NCBI GenBank assembly: GCA_947374125.1
Contig: CANCAR010000132.1
Location: forward strand, 1-7,521
Length of the DNA: 7,521 nucleotides
From: Hyphomicrobiales bacterium
GTDB lineage: Bacteria > Pseudomonadota > Alphaproteobacteria > Rhizobiales > Beijerinckiaceae
Direction: 5' to 3'
The notes under the pieces: generated by a model
Told to the model about the DNA's origin: nothing
Database searches by the model: none
What the model saw: only the letters and a program-made list of their open reading frames with translations
Part shown: in pieces, positions 1 to 5,379 of the stretch
Position numbering within the stretch: position 1 is the stretch's first letter
How the letters are laid out: each line of letters starts with the position of its first letter
Translations under genes and position numbers: made by a program

Positions 1-149
1 ATCATCGCCGCCTTCACTCGACGCTGGGCTATCTCAGTCCAATGAACTTCGAGAAGGCGCGCGCGAATGAAAGAAAGGGGCTTGGCGAGGAAGAAGGAAA
101 GGCCGCATAGTCAACCGGTCAAGGGAGACGTCAAACTAGGGCAAGTTCA
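1..149 (+). mobile_element. Right end of an IS3-family insertion sequence (partial)
   Basis: The segment holds the last codons of an IS3-type transposase followed by about 39 bases of non-coding end. The terminal bases GGGCAAGTTCA (139-149) read inward from the outer edge as TGAACTTGCCC, which fits the TG...CA termini usual for IS3-family elements. Bases 150 onward belong to a restriction endonuclease frame, which fixes the junction at about 149/150. The left end and the target duplication lie outside the window, so neither the exact boundary nor the IS group can be confirmed. The terminus is inferred from the TTCA end and from where the host frame begins. Confidence 0.7.
3..110 (+). CDS. IS3-family transposase OrfB, C-terminal fragment (cut by window edge)
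   Basis: The frame beginning at base 3 encodes 35 residues ending at TAG (108-110). It contains HRRLHSTLGYLSPMNFEKA, the very conserved C-terminal signature of IS3-family DDE transposases (the H..LG.LSP..FE block just after the RNase H-like catalytic core). The core itself, with its D, D and E residues, lies upstream of the window. The protein would cut and join the IS ends during copy-out/paste-in transposition. Whether the element is intact cannot be judged. The stop is in the same reading frame as the downstream restriction-enzyme remnant, so the two frames abut without being fused. Confidence 0.85.
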   Translation, partial: HRRLHSTLGYLSPMNFEKARANERKGLGEEEGKAA

Positions 150-767
150 ATTGACGCACCTGACTTGCATGGCTTTGAGATTAAATCTCAGCGATCATTA
201 AGCACCAGCTTTGTAACCCTATTCACGCGAGCGCCATCAATTCCACGTGCAGCAAATAATCAACTCAGATTGTTATATGGTAGTAATGATCACGAGTTCC
301 CTGATGTTAAAGTCCTTCATGTCTCTCTCTTTGGACATCGATGGGCGGCGCATTCGGCAGGCTATTCGTTTAAGTTAGAAGTCGATGATAACAGCCAACA
401 ACTCCATCTGTTAATTAAAGAGACCGAAACTGACCGTTTAATTGAAAACCCGATTTATTGGAATTATTCCATATTGGACACGATAGTTAGTAAGAAAATA
501 CAGCGTTTAGCTTTTGTTCAGGCTGAGACAGTTGTGCGTGATAATCAAGAGTTATTCCATTTTGAAAGATGCTCTCTATACTATGGTTTGACATTAGATC
601 GATTGATGCAAGCCATCGATGCAGGCGATATAATGTTCGACATTCGAATTGGTGCTTATAAGAATAGGAACGATAAGAAATTTGGTAAGACACATGACCA
701 TGGAAGTGGTTTCAGAATTAAGAAAGATAAGATGGGTGAACTATACGATTTTAATTTAACTCTTTAG
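150..767 (+). pseudogene. MvaI/BcnI-family type II restriction endonuclease, N-terminus removed by IS insertion
   Basis: The remaining frame resembles MvaI/BcnI-family restriction enzymes, which cleave CC^WGG (MvaI) or CC^SGG (BcnI) as monomers. The frame is open from 111, but host sequence begins near 150 with I-D-A-P-D-L-H-G-F-E-I-K-S. Asp (162-164), Glu (177-179) and Lys (183-185) are spaced D-X4-E-X-K, the same spacing as D50/E55/K57 of MvaI as I recall them. The C-terminal block HDHGSGFRI (about residues 177-185 counted from TTG 165) is another family hallmark. About 205 residues remain against ~249 in MvaI, so roughly the first 45 are missing. A TTG at 165 could start a 200-aa product, but that would drop the catalytic Asp and has no clear ribosome site. 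Codons are AT-rich, unlike the genes after 2660, which suggests horizontal acquisition. No partner methyltransferase of the m4C/m5C type is visible here. Confidence 0.75.
751..765 (+). repeat. AT-rich short repeat, copy 1 (TTAATTTAACTCTTT)
   Basis: The 10-mer TTAATTTAAC at 751-760 recurs exactly at 1425-1434 and 2206-2215. Copies 1 and 2 extend to TTAATTTAAC-W-CTTT with one mismatch in 15. Copy 1 overlaps the last codons and stop of the restriction-enzyme remnant. It may be a trace of recombination or only AT-rich coincidence. Confidence 0.35.
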
Positions 768-1049
768 TTTATATCAGTCCATTAAGTATGTTTTATTTTT
801 AGTATGGGATGTTATTTGTAATTTGCTATGAATTTGACTATCAATATGTTAACGTTTAATGTGTCAAGTACTTGTAATCGTTATCTAATTTATGTTTAAA
901 CCTACGCAAAACTGCCATGGTAATTCTATACAAAACCTGTACAAATGATTTATTGGTGTTCAAAAACCCTTATTTTACAACAGAAATATTGGTTTAATTG
1001 GCAGTACAAGCACTGTCATGGAGTGCTGGCTTAGTATTTCCGGAAATGG
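768..1049. other. AT-rich intergenic stretch without recognisable genes
   Basis: This stretch follows the restriction-enzyme remnant, has frequent stops in all frames, and shows no RNA gene I can recognise. It contains a perfect 6-bp inverted repeat AGCACT/AGTGCT (1009-1014 and 1022-1027, 7-nt loop) with no T-run, and a 12-bp palindrome ATTTCCGGAAAT (1036-1047). Base composition changes from strongly AT-rich to near that of the resident genes at about 1020-1035, so this is probably one edge of the acquired segment. Confidence 0.5.
1036..1047. repeat. 12-bp perfect palindrome ATTTCCGGAAAT
   Basis: The sequence is its own reverse complement. It lies where AT-rich acquired DNA gives way to the region homologous to the RuBisCO-like gene's upstream sequence. 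It could be a binding site for a dimeric regulator or a junction mark. No second copy was seen elsewhere in the window. Confidence 0.3.
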
Positions 1050-1128
1050 CGCTTAATCTTGCTTTGGAGCGCCTTGATCCATCCGTTGATCGACCCTATT
1101 CTGTTCGCTCAGCAGAATGGGGTCGGTG

Positions 1129-1260
1129 ATGACGTCGGAGCGATTTATAGTGACATACCTGGTTAACCCGGACGTTTCGCGCCCGATTCAGGCGCATGCG
1201 AAAGACATCTGCATTGAGGAGACGGTAGAAATCTCTTAGGATGCGTTACCTGCATCGCAG
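1129..1260 (+). pseudogene. Decayed 5' fragment of a second RuBisCO-like protein gene
   Basis: ATG 1129 opens a frame (MTSERFIVTYLVNPDVSRPI...) that matches the start of the intact RuBisCO-like protein at 2662. By hand I count about 113 of 132 bases identical over 44 codons. About seven of the 19 differences are synonymous, so the copy probably evolved under selection for some time before decay. A TAG at 1237-1239 replaces the GAG codon of the intact gene, and similarity ends abruptly near 1260, after the codons for A-S-Q (A-S-H in the intact gene). Similarity also runs upstream: TCCGTT lies 47 bases before this ATG and 46 before the intact one, with about 16 of 22 bases shared just there. 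It is therefore a remnant of a paralogous or imported allele, not a recent tandem copy. No function is expected. Confidence 0.85.
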
Positions 1261-1296
1261 CCTCTGTGGTTTTTTGGCTCTATTCGGTAGCTCTGA

Positions 1297-1396
1297 GCCT
1301 CGCTTTTGACAAGACGTGGTTTTGAGTGGAGGTCCCGTCTATGACATGATAAAGATCGTTAACGGTGAAGCCAAAAATGATTTCTTTGATGCTTAA
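1297..1396 (+). pseudogene. Possible remnant of a YodC-like (DUF2158) small protein gene
   Basis: Two frames joined by a small shift give A-F-D-K (1301-1312), then D-V-V-L-S-G-G-P-V-Y-D-M (from 1313) and on to V-N-G-E-A-K-N-D-F-F-D-A and TAA (ends 1396). DUF2158/YodC-like proteins of about 60-80 residues begin with a pattern like (F)(K)-x-G-D-V-V-x-L-K-S-G-G-P-x-M-T-V and continue to a W-F-D. The match implies loss of a few bases before the GACGTGG and of one Lys codon before SGGP. I judge it from memory of the family pattern over a short stretch, so it could be chance. No intact start or ribosome site is present. Confidence 0.3.
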
Positions 1397-1424
1397 AATA
1401 GAATTCATAACTGATAATTTGAGG

Positions 1425-1439
1425 TTAATTTAACACTTT
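1425..1439 (+). repeat. AT-rich short repeat, copy 2 (TTAATTTAACACTTT)
   Basis: This matches copy 1 at 14 of 15 positions and shares the exact 10-mer with the copy at 2206-2215. It overlaps the methyltransferase stop codon (1430-1432), so copies 2 and 3 bracket that gene in direct orientation. Confidence 0.35.
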
Positions 1440-2188
1440 CTAACGACAACGAGATTATTATCGCCCAATCGAAAGTTGTTTCTGTACAGGTTGACAAAAT
1501 CATAATCATATTTTTTTGATATAAAGTATTGTTTAAACGAAATTAGCGACTCTATTGTTACATCCTCAATAATATAAATTCCATATTTTTTTAGTTTATG
1601 AAATGAGTGCTCGAATAGACACAAGCCTGCTTCGAAGGTATGCAGTCCATCATCTATAATAATATCGAATTCAATACCACCGATAGAATCCCATAGTTCT
1701 AGGATTGATTTTGGAGATGTTTGATCACAATAAAATGTACTTATCCTTTCTTCATTAAAAAGAATATCTTTATCGATATCTGCACCATAGATTTGTGCTG
1801 ACGGAAAATATTCACGCCACACACGCAAAGAAGCTCCGGGTTGACCAGTTGCTGTCATGTTCGACGCTAAAGTTGGATTATTTGTGCCTAAACCGCATTC
1901 AAAAACATTCTGTACAAAGGCCCGGCAATGACCGAAATGACGCTCAATGAAATCGGCATAGCTATGTGAAGGCCAAGGATAGGGATGACCGGTTTTTGCA
2001 ATTTCGCCTTTATCGGACCCATATTTGTCACAGAGATGATTAAGTATACTATCAGAATGTCGATTATAATAAACAGTATAGTGTTGGTCGAAATTATGAC
2101 CAAATATTTCATCTATTGAAGATGGAATGTTTACAGTTCCTAATTTAAAATTTATAAATTCTTTAAATTCATTATTCAAATATTTCAT
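1430..2188 (-). CDS. Class I SAM-dependent methyltransferase, probably acting on a sugar or glycan
   Basis: The 252-residue protein has a Rossmann-type methyltransferase core. Motif I is FECGLGT (96-102), an acidic ribose-binding position lies in YGADID (134-139), and FDIIIDDGLHTF (174-185) and IYIIEDV (204-210) follow. The order of these motifs, plus the D-K-Y-G-S-D-K-G segment (54-61) and G-A-S-L-R-x-W-R-x-Y-F (118-128), recalls the MycE/TylE/ElmMI group of sugar O-methyltransferases and related bacterial glycan methyltransferases, where the IDDG.H region helps bind metal and substrate. The actual acceptor is unknown. ATG at 2188-2186 is the obvious start, and only a weak AGAG-like ribosome site precedes it. 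The gene stands alone on the minus strand and is far more AT-rich than the genes after 2660. It lies between two unequal copies of the RuBisCO-like gene start, all of which suggests recent acquisition as cargo. Confidence 0.8.
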   Translation of the reverse strand: MKYLNNEFKEFINFKLGTVNIPSSIDEIFGHNFDQHYTVYYNRHSDSILNHLCDKYGSDKGEIAKTGHPYPWPSHSYADFIERHFGHCRAFVQNVFECGLGTNNPTLASNMTATGQPGASLRVWREYFPSAQIYGADIDKDILFNEERISTFYCDQTSPKSILELWDSIGGIEFDIIIDDGLHTFEAGLCLFEHSFHKLKKYGIYIIEDVTIESLISFKQYFISKKYDYDFVNLYRNNFRLGDNNLVVVRKC

Positions 2189-2205
2189 CCGAAATTCTCT
2201 AAAAA

Positions 2206-2215
2206 TTAATTTAAC
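2206..2215 (+). repeat. AT-rich short repeat, copy 3 (TTAATTTAAC)
   Basis: Exact match to bases 751-760 and 1425-1434, located 18 bases upstream of the methyltransferase start codon. It is in direct orientation with the other copies, and with copy 2 it frames the methyltransferase gene. Confidence 0.35.
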
Positions 2216-2279
2216 CTACGTTACGTTAATTGAATAACTCAAGTTTGTAAATAATAAAATTTATTAATTTTTAAAATTG

Positions 2280-2300
2280 GCCGGTTGTTCCGCTACCGGC
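2280..2300 (-). terminator. Stem-loop GCCGGT/ACCGGC, possible intrinsic terminator
   Basis: GCCGGT (2280-2285) pairs with ACCGGC (2295-2300) across a 9-nt loop. Read on the minus strand, the stem is followed by a T-rich tract (CCAATTTTAAAAATTAAT); on the plus strand it is followed only by TTTGTT. A minus-strand terminator here would lie about 90 bases before the methyltransferase start, shielding that gene from readthrough or ending a transcript whose gene has since been lost. Confidence 0.4.
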
Positions 2301-2326
2301 TTTGTTAACAGCGAGATAAGCTGTCT

Positions 2327-2512
2327 TTGGTTGATTTAAGTTACAATACTTTACGTCATGGATTGTTGGAGACCTTGAAAATTCAGGTTATCCAGCAATC
2401 GGTCGAGCGGGGTATTTCAGGCGCAAACAACGTGTGTTTTTTCGTTTCATCCGGTAGATTGTATTTAAGGGGTGAAGTGATGTCACTTTTAGCCTTAGTG
2501 GGAGAAAAATAA
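2327..2512 (+). pseudogene. Small open frame with a BON-like pattern, possibly a remnant
   Basis: A 61-residue frame starts at TTG and ends at TAA. Residues ~16-54 read as an amphipathic helix (ETLKIQVIQQSVERGISGA) followed by N-V-C-F-F-V-S-S-G-R-L-Y-L-R-G-E-V-M-S. This resembles the first half of a BON domain, whose usual pattern is a helix, then V-x-V-x-x-G-x-V-x-L-x-G-x-V-x-S. The second half (a helix plus the G-V-x-x-V-x-N strand) is missing, because the frame stops 11 residues after the G-E-V. There is no signal peptide and no convincing ribosome site, and the start is non-ATG. It may be a decayed gene tail or chance. Confidence 0.3.
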
Positions 2513-2646
2513 CGTGAAGGTTTGATTTTAATAATCCGAACGTGTCCTGCCCTATTTCCGACCTGCCTGAGAAAGTCGTTTAGACCACTAGAGGACTTTG
2601 CGAATTCTGGATACTTCCGTTAAACGATCATAGTCTGATTGTCTTG

Positions 2647-2651
2647 AAGGA
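2647..2651 (+). promoter_or_regulatory. Ribosome binding site AAGGA choosing ATG 2662
   Basis: AAGGA lies 10 bases before ATG 2662, a normal spacing, whereas it falls just after the in-frame upstream TTG at 2644 and could not serve it. The decayed copy at 1129 also begins with its ATG at the matching position, which supports 2662 as the true start. Confidence 0.7.
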
Positions 2652-2661
2652 TAGGGTGACC

Positions 2662-3801
2662 ATGACCGCCGAACGTTTTTTTGTCACTTACCGGGTTACC
2701 CCGGACGATTCGCGCCCGATTGAGGCGCATGCGAAAGACATCTGCATCGAGGAGACGGTTGAAATCCCTGAGGATGCGATACCTGCATCGCATTGGGAGC
2801 AGGGGATTGTCGGCATTGTTGAAAGCATCGTCGAACGCACTGGCCAGCCCAACGACTATGATGTTCGTATCAGTTACCGCGCCGATATCGCCAACAACGA
2901 AATTCCAAACCTGTTAAACGTGTTGTTCGGCAATATTTCGATCAGGCGCGGCATCAAGATCATCGATATTCAATTCACGGATGAGCAAGTAAAGGCCTTT
3001 GGCGGCCCTCGTTTCGGGATCGACGGGATACGCCAAGCGCTCAATGTCCAAGGCCGCCCGCTTGCCACAACGGCTATCAAACCTTTGGGACTCTCGGCGA
3101 AGGAATTGGCCGCTCTCTGTGGCGGTTATGCCAGGGGCGGCTTGGATGTGATCAAGGATGATCACGGGTTAATTGACCAGCATTTCCACCCGTTTGAAGA
3201 TCGCGTCTCACGTATTCAGGACGCCATTCGCGACGCCAATGCAAAGACGGGGCGGCTTACGCATTATTACCCGATGCTGGCCGGGCGGTTTGATACGATC
3301 GAAAAGCAGGCGGCTTTTGCCAAAGCACAAGGGTGTTTTGGCGTCTTGGTACCGCCAATGCTGATCGGCCCGGATACTGGCTTCTATCTGGCCCGGAAAT
3401 ATGACCTTGCCGTGATGACGCACCCGACCTTTACCGGAACGCATTTTCACGATCCACGCCACGGCATGACACCGGCCATTCTGCTTGGAACGCTATTTAG
3501 ACTGTTTGGTGCGGATATCTCGGTTTTCCCCAATTATGGAGGGCGTTTTACATTTAGCGAAGCCGAGTGCCAAGATTTAGCATCGGCCCTAAGAGGCCCT
3601 GCCGTAGGTTTGAAATCGGCCTTTCCATCACCCGCTGGCGGCATGACGATTGAGAAAGTCGGCGCGATGCTCGATGCCTATGGCGAGGATACGGCCTTGC
3701 TGATTGGCGGTGCTTTGCTACGTTATTCACCCGATCCAGAAGTCAGTGCGCGGGCCTTTGTTACCGCGCTTGAACAGGCCGTTTCGACCAAGAAAGTTTG
3801 A
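2662..3801 (+). CDS. RuBisCO-like protein (form IV), probable 5-methylthioribulose-1-phosphate isomerase type
   Basis: The 379-residue protein has the RuBisCO large-subunit architecture: an N-terminal alpha/beta domain (~1-115) and a TIM barrel. Barrel landmarks are FGGPRFGIDGIRQAL (113-127), the IKP.GLS strand with Lys140, GGLDVIKDDHGL (159-170) with the equivalent of the carbamylated Lys at 165, MTHPTFTG (252-259) and a C-terminal phosphate-binding LLIGGALL (346-353). It is not a carboxylase: the KDDE metal motif is KDDH (His168), KPK is reduced to KP, and the loop-6 lysine is replaced by PNYGGRF (290-296). The cupin starting 5 nt after its stop suggests the R. rubrum-type MTA-isoprenoid shunt, in which such a protein isomerises 5-methylthioribulose-1-phosphate to 1-methylthioxylulose-5-phosphate. 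Alternatives are RuBisCO-like enzymes of D-apionate catabolism, but none of their partner genes is present. The family call is firm; the reaction is inferred from context. Confidence 0.88.
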   Translation: MTAERFFVTYRVTPDDSRPIEAHAKDICIEETVEIPEDAIPASHWEQGIVGIVESIVERTGQPNDYDVRISYRADIANNEIPNLLNVLFGNISIRRGIKIIDIQFTDEQVKAFGGPRFGIDGIRQALNVQGRPLATTAIKPLGLSAKELAALCGGYARGGLDVIKDDHGLIDQHFHPFEDRVSRIQDAIRDANAKTGRLTHYYPMLAGRFDTIEKQAAFAKAQGCFGVLVPPMLIGPDTGFYLARKYDLAVMTHPTFTGTHFHDPRHGMTPAILLGTLFRLFGADISVFPNYGGRFTFSEAECQDLASALRGPAVGLKSAFPSPAGGMTIEKVGAMLDAYGEDTALLIGGALLRYSPDPEVSARAFVTALEQAVSTKKV

Positions 3802-3806
3802 ACACC

Positions 3807-4244
3807 ATGAATCTCGTTCGCCATTTCAACGATTTCGGCTGGGAAGACGTCGATGTACTGGCCTACAAAGAGGGTGGGCCCTATAAAGGCGTGACCCGGC
3901 AAATCCTCTTTGAAGGGGACGAGAAGCTACCCTGCCAATGGCGCTATTTTGAGGTGGAGCCCGGTGGGCACTCAACCCTTGAGCGTCACGAGCATTTGCA
4001 CAATGTGCTGATTTTGCGGGGCAGGGGGCAATGCCTTGTCGATCACAAGATCCACGACATTGGCGAGCATGATTTGATCCATGTGCCGAGCCTCTCATGG
4101 CATCAGTTCCGTGCGGCGCCTGACGCGCCGCTTGGCTTTTTATGCCTCGTGTCAGACGAACGCGACCGCCCACAATTGCCAACGGCGGAAGATTTGGCTG
4201 AATTGAACCGTGATGAGGCGGTGCAAGCGTTTATACGGGCTTGA
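3807..4244 (+). CDS. Cupin, probable 1-methylthioxylulose-5-phosphate methylsulfurylase
   Basis: A 145-residue single-domain cupin. Metal-binding motif 1 reads PGGHSTLERHEHLHNVLILRG (52-72), with His61, His63 and possibly His65 as ligands in place of the textbook E. Motif 2 is GEHDLIHVPSLSWHQF (86-101), with His99. A conserved-looking tail, FLCLVSDERDRPQLP (111-125), follows. In R. rubrum a manganese cupin encoded close to the RuBisCO-like protein gene converts 1-methylthioxylulose-5-phosphate to 1-deoxyxylulose-5-phosphate with release of methanethiol via glutathione. The overall pattern here agrees with that protein as I remember it. ATG 3807 is preferred over an in-frame TTG at 3798 inside the upstream gene. 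The 5-nt gap after the TGA and an AAGAAAG (3790-3796) within the upstream gene point to translational coupling in one operon. Function is inferred from pairing and motifs. Confidence 0.8.
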   Translation: MNLVRHFNDFGWEDVDVLAYKEGGPYKGVTRQILFEGDEKLPCQWRYFEVEPGGHSTLERHEHLHNVLILRGRGQCLVDHKIHDIGEHDLIHVPSLSWHQFRAAPDAPLGFLCLVSDERDRPQLPTAEDLAELNRDEAVQAFIRA

Positions 4245-4438
4245 TCCTTAGATAGGTTTTTGTTGTTGCTGTTCGGTTGCAAAGCCCCGTGCGTGCGATG
4301 GAAGCGAAATTGGCTCGCGAGTCGTTTCTAAGTCTCTAAAATAACATTTTAATTTTTGGCTCGTTTATTTTCAGCGTTTACCCTAAGGTAATGTATTGTA
4401 GATGTGATTCCTTGCTAATTTTTTTAAGGCTGCTATAG
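4245..4438. promoter_or_regulatory. Intergenic leader of the glycosyltransferase gene, likely containing its promoter
   Basis: The 194 bases between the cupin and the glycosyltransferase become AT-rich in their second half. A loose promoter candidate is TTTACC (4378-4383), a 16-nt spacer and TAGATG (4400-4405). CTCGCGAG (4314-4321) is an 8-bp palindrome. I see no convincing terminator for the upstream operon. Both site assignments are weak. Confidence 0.25.
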
Positions 4439-5341
4439 ATGATCGACCAATTCCCGGCTTGGCGTCGTCCTTTTTGGACGCCGGAGCGGATTAAAATGTT
4501 TGGACAACCGCTCGCTAATGCCAGCACAGTGTCGCATTCTGCTCCGCCATTAATCATTGGACTTGTCGCAAACTATTCAGCGGATCAGCTTGCACCGTTT
4601 ATTTTTTCTCTTAAGGCTATCGGATATTCGGGTGAGGTAGTTTTTCTAGTAAATAATCTCAGTTCCGAAACACTTGCGTTTCTGAAGCAACACGCGATAG
4701 GTATCGTTCCTTTTGAACCTCATCGATTTGCTCCATACCATATCCATAATTCACGATTTTTTTTATATTTGGAATATTTCCTTACCCGACTAATGAAAGA
4801 TTCCTTACCAAGAGCTGTACTTTTCACTGATGTGCGGGACGTTATTTTCCAAGGTGACCCATTTTCCGAGCCGGCGAATGTGCTTGACGTCTTTTATGAA
4901 AGCGAGCGCCCAAAAATCGGACAATGCCCGATCAATTCAAGATGGATCAGAAACTGTTTTGGCGAGCTTCTACTTCAAGAGGTTGCAGAGTCGACAATCA
5001 GTTGCGCGGGCACAATCATGACTGATGGAGTTGGCGCTATACGCTATCTAATTGAAATGTTTAATATTTTGATTTTATTGCCTAAACATGCTTTAAATTG
5101 GGGTTCTGACCAAGCCGTCCATAACCTGATTGTTCATCGTGGTTTGATTGATGGAATGAAGGCACATGCCAACGGCGAACGTGTTTTAACGCTGAATAAT
5201 GTCAAAAGTGAAGAAATTAGACTGGCACCGAATGGTCAAATTACCGGGGCCAACGGTTACCCAAGTCCAATTGTCCATCAATATGATCGGCACCCTGTTC
5301 TGGCGAATGATGTAGCAAATCGATTTCGAATAGCGAGTTGA
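4439..5341 (+). CDS. Putative GT-A-type glycosyltransferase (nucleotide-diphospho-sugar transferase fold)
   Basis: The 300-residue protein begins a Rossmann-like domain with PLIIGLVANYSADQLAPFI (37-55) and VVFLVNN (67-73). It carries AVLFTDVRDVIFQGDPF (126-142), a DxD-like metal/nucleotide-sugar motif in which D131, R133 and D134 are the key positions. STISCAGTIMTDG (185-197), GSDQAVHNLIVH (222-233) and a C-terminal HQYDRHP (280-286) follow. These blocks recur in uncharacterised bacterial transferases linked to surface polysaccharide genes, though I cannot place it in a numbered GT family. No signal peptide or membrane span is seen, so it is probably cytosolic. ATG 4439 has AAGG (4426-4429) nine bases upstream. 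The 194-base gap from the cupin, with an AT-rich leader, suggests its own promoter rather than co-transcription. Donor and acceptor sugars are unknown. Confidence 0.65.
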   Translation: MIDQFPAWRRPFWTPERIKMFGQPLANASTVSHSAPPLIIGLVANYSADQLAPFIFSLKAIGYSGEVVFLVNNLSSETLAFLKQHAIGIVPFEPHRFAPYHIHNSRFFLYLEYFLTRLMKDSLPRAVLFTDVRDVIFQGDPFSEPANVLDVFYESERPKIGQCPINSRWIRNCFGELLLQEVAESTISCAGTIMTDGVGAIRYLIEMFNILILLPKHALNWGSDQAVHNLIVHRGLIDGMKAHANGERVLTLNNVKSEEIRLAPNGQITGANGYPSPIVHQYDRHPVLANDVANRFRIAS

Positions 5342-5379
5342 AGCTCGCCGTCGTCATCTACCCGATCACTCGCAGCGGG

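Larger units (their letters stand above)
2301..2661. other. Intergenic region upstream of the RuBisCO-like gene
   Basis: Apart from the doubtful BON-like frame at 2327-2512, I find no gene. The final ~90 bases share an alignable block with the region before the decayed copy: CTTTG near 2596-2600 versus 1055-1059, then TCCGTT, CGA and TCTG at near-constant distance from the ATG. That is expected if they carry the promoter or leader. An inverted repeat AAAGTC/GACTTT (2572-2577 and 2594-2599, 16-nt loop) lies within it. I could not match a SAM-family riboswitch, although that would suit the gene's proposed sulfur-salvage role. No clear -35/-10 pair is obvious. Confidence 0.4.

Noticed and set aside
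911..1005. Inverted repeat ACTGCCA/TGGCAGT as ends of a small MITE
   Set aside because: Only seven bases pair, flanks do not extend the match, and no target duplication is visible.
2520..2660. SAM riboswitch ahead of the RuBisCO-like gene
   Set aside because: Sought because of the sulfur-salvage context, but no SAM-II or other SAM-family core could be matched; only a simple AAAGTC/GACTTT repeat is present.
2644..2661. Upstream TTG start giving six extra residues on the RuBisCO-like protein
   Set aside because: The AAGGA ribosome site lies downstream of this TTG and fits ATG 2662, and the decayed copy has its ATG at the matching place.
3798..3806. TTG start for the cupin overlapping the RuBisCO-like stop
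   Set aside because: ATG 3807 gives the family-typical M-N-L-V-R beginning and normal ribosome-site spacing; the TTG adds only three residues.
3826..4182. 118-residue minus-strand open frame opposite the cupin
   Set aside because: It is an Arg/Ala/His-rich shadow of a well-supported gene on the other strand, with no recognisable motif.
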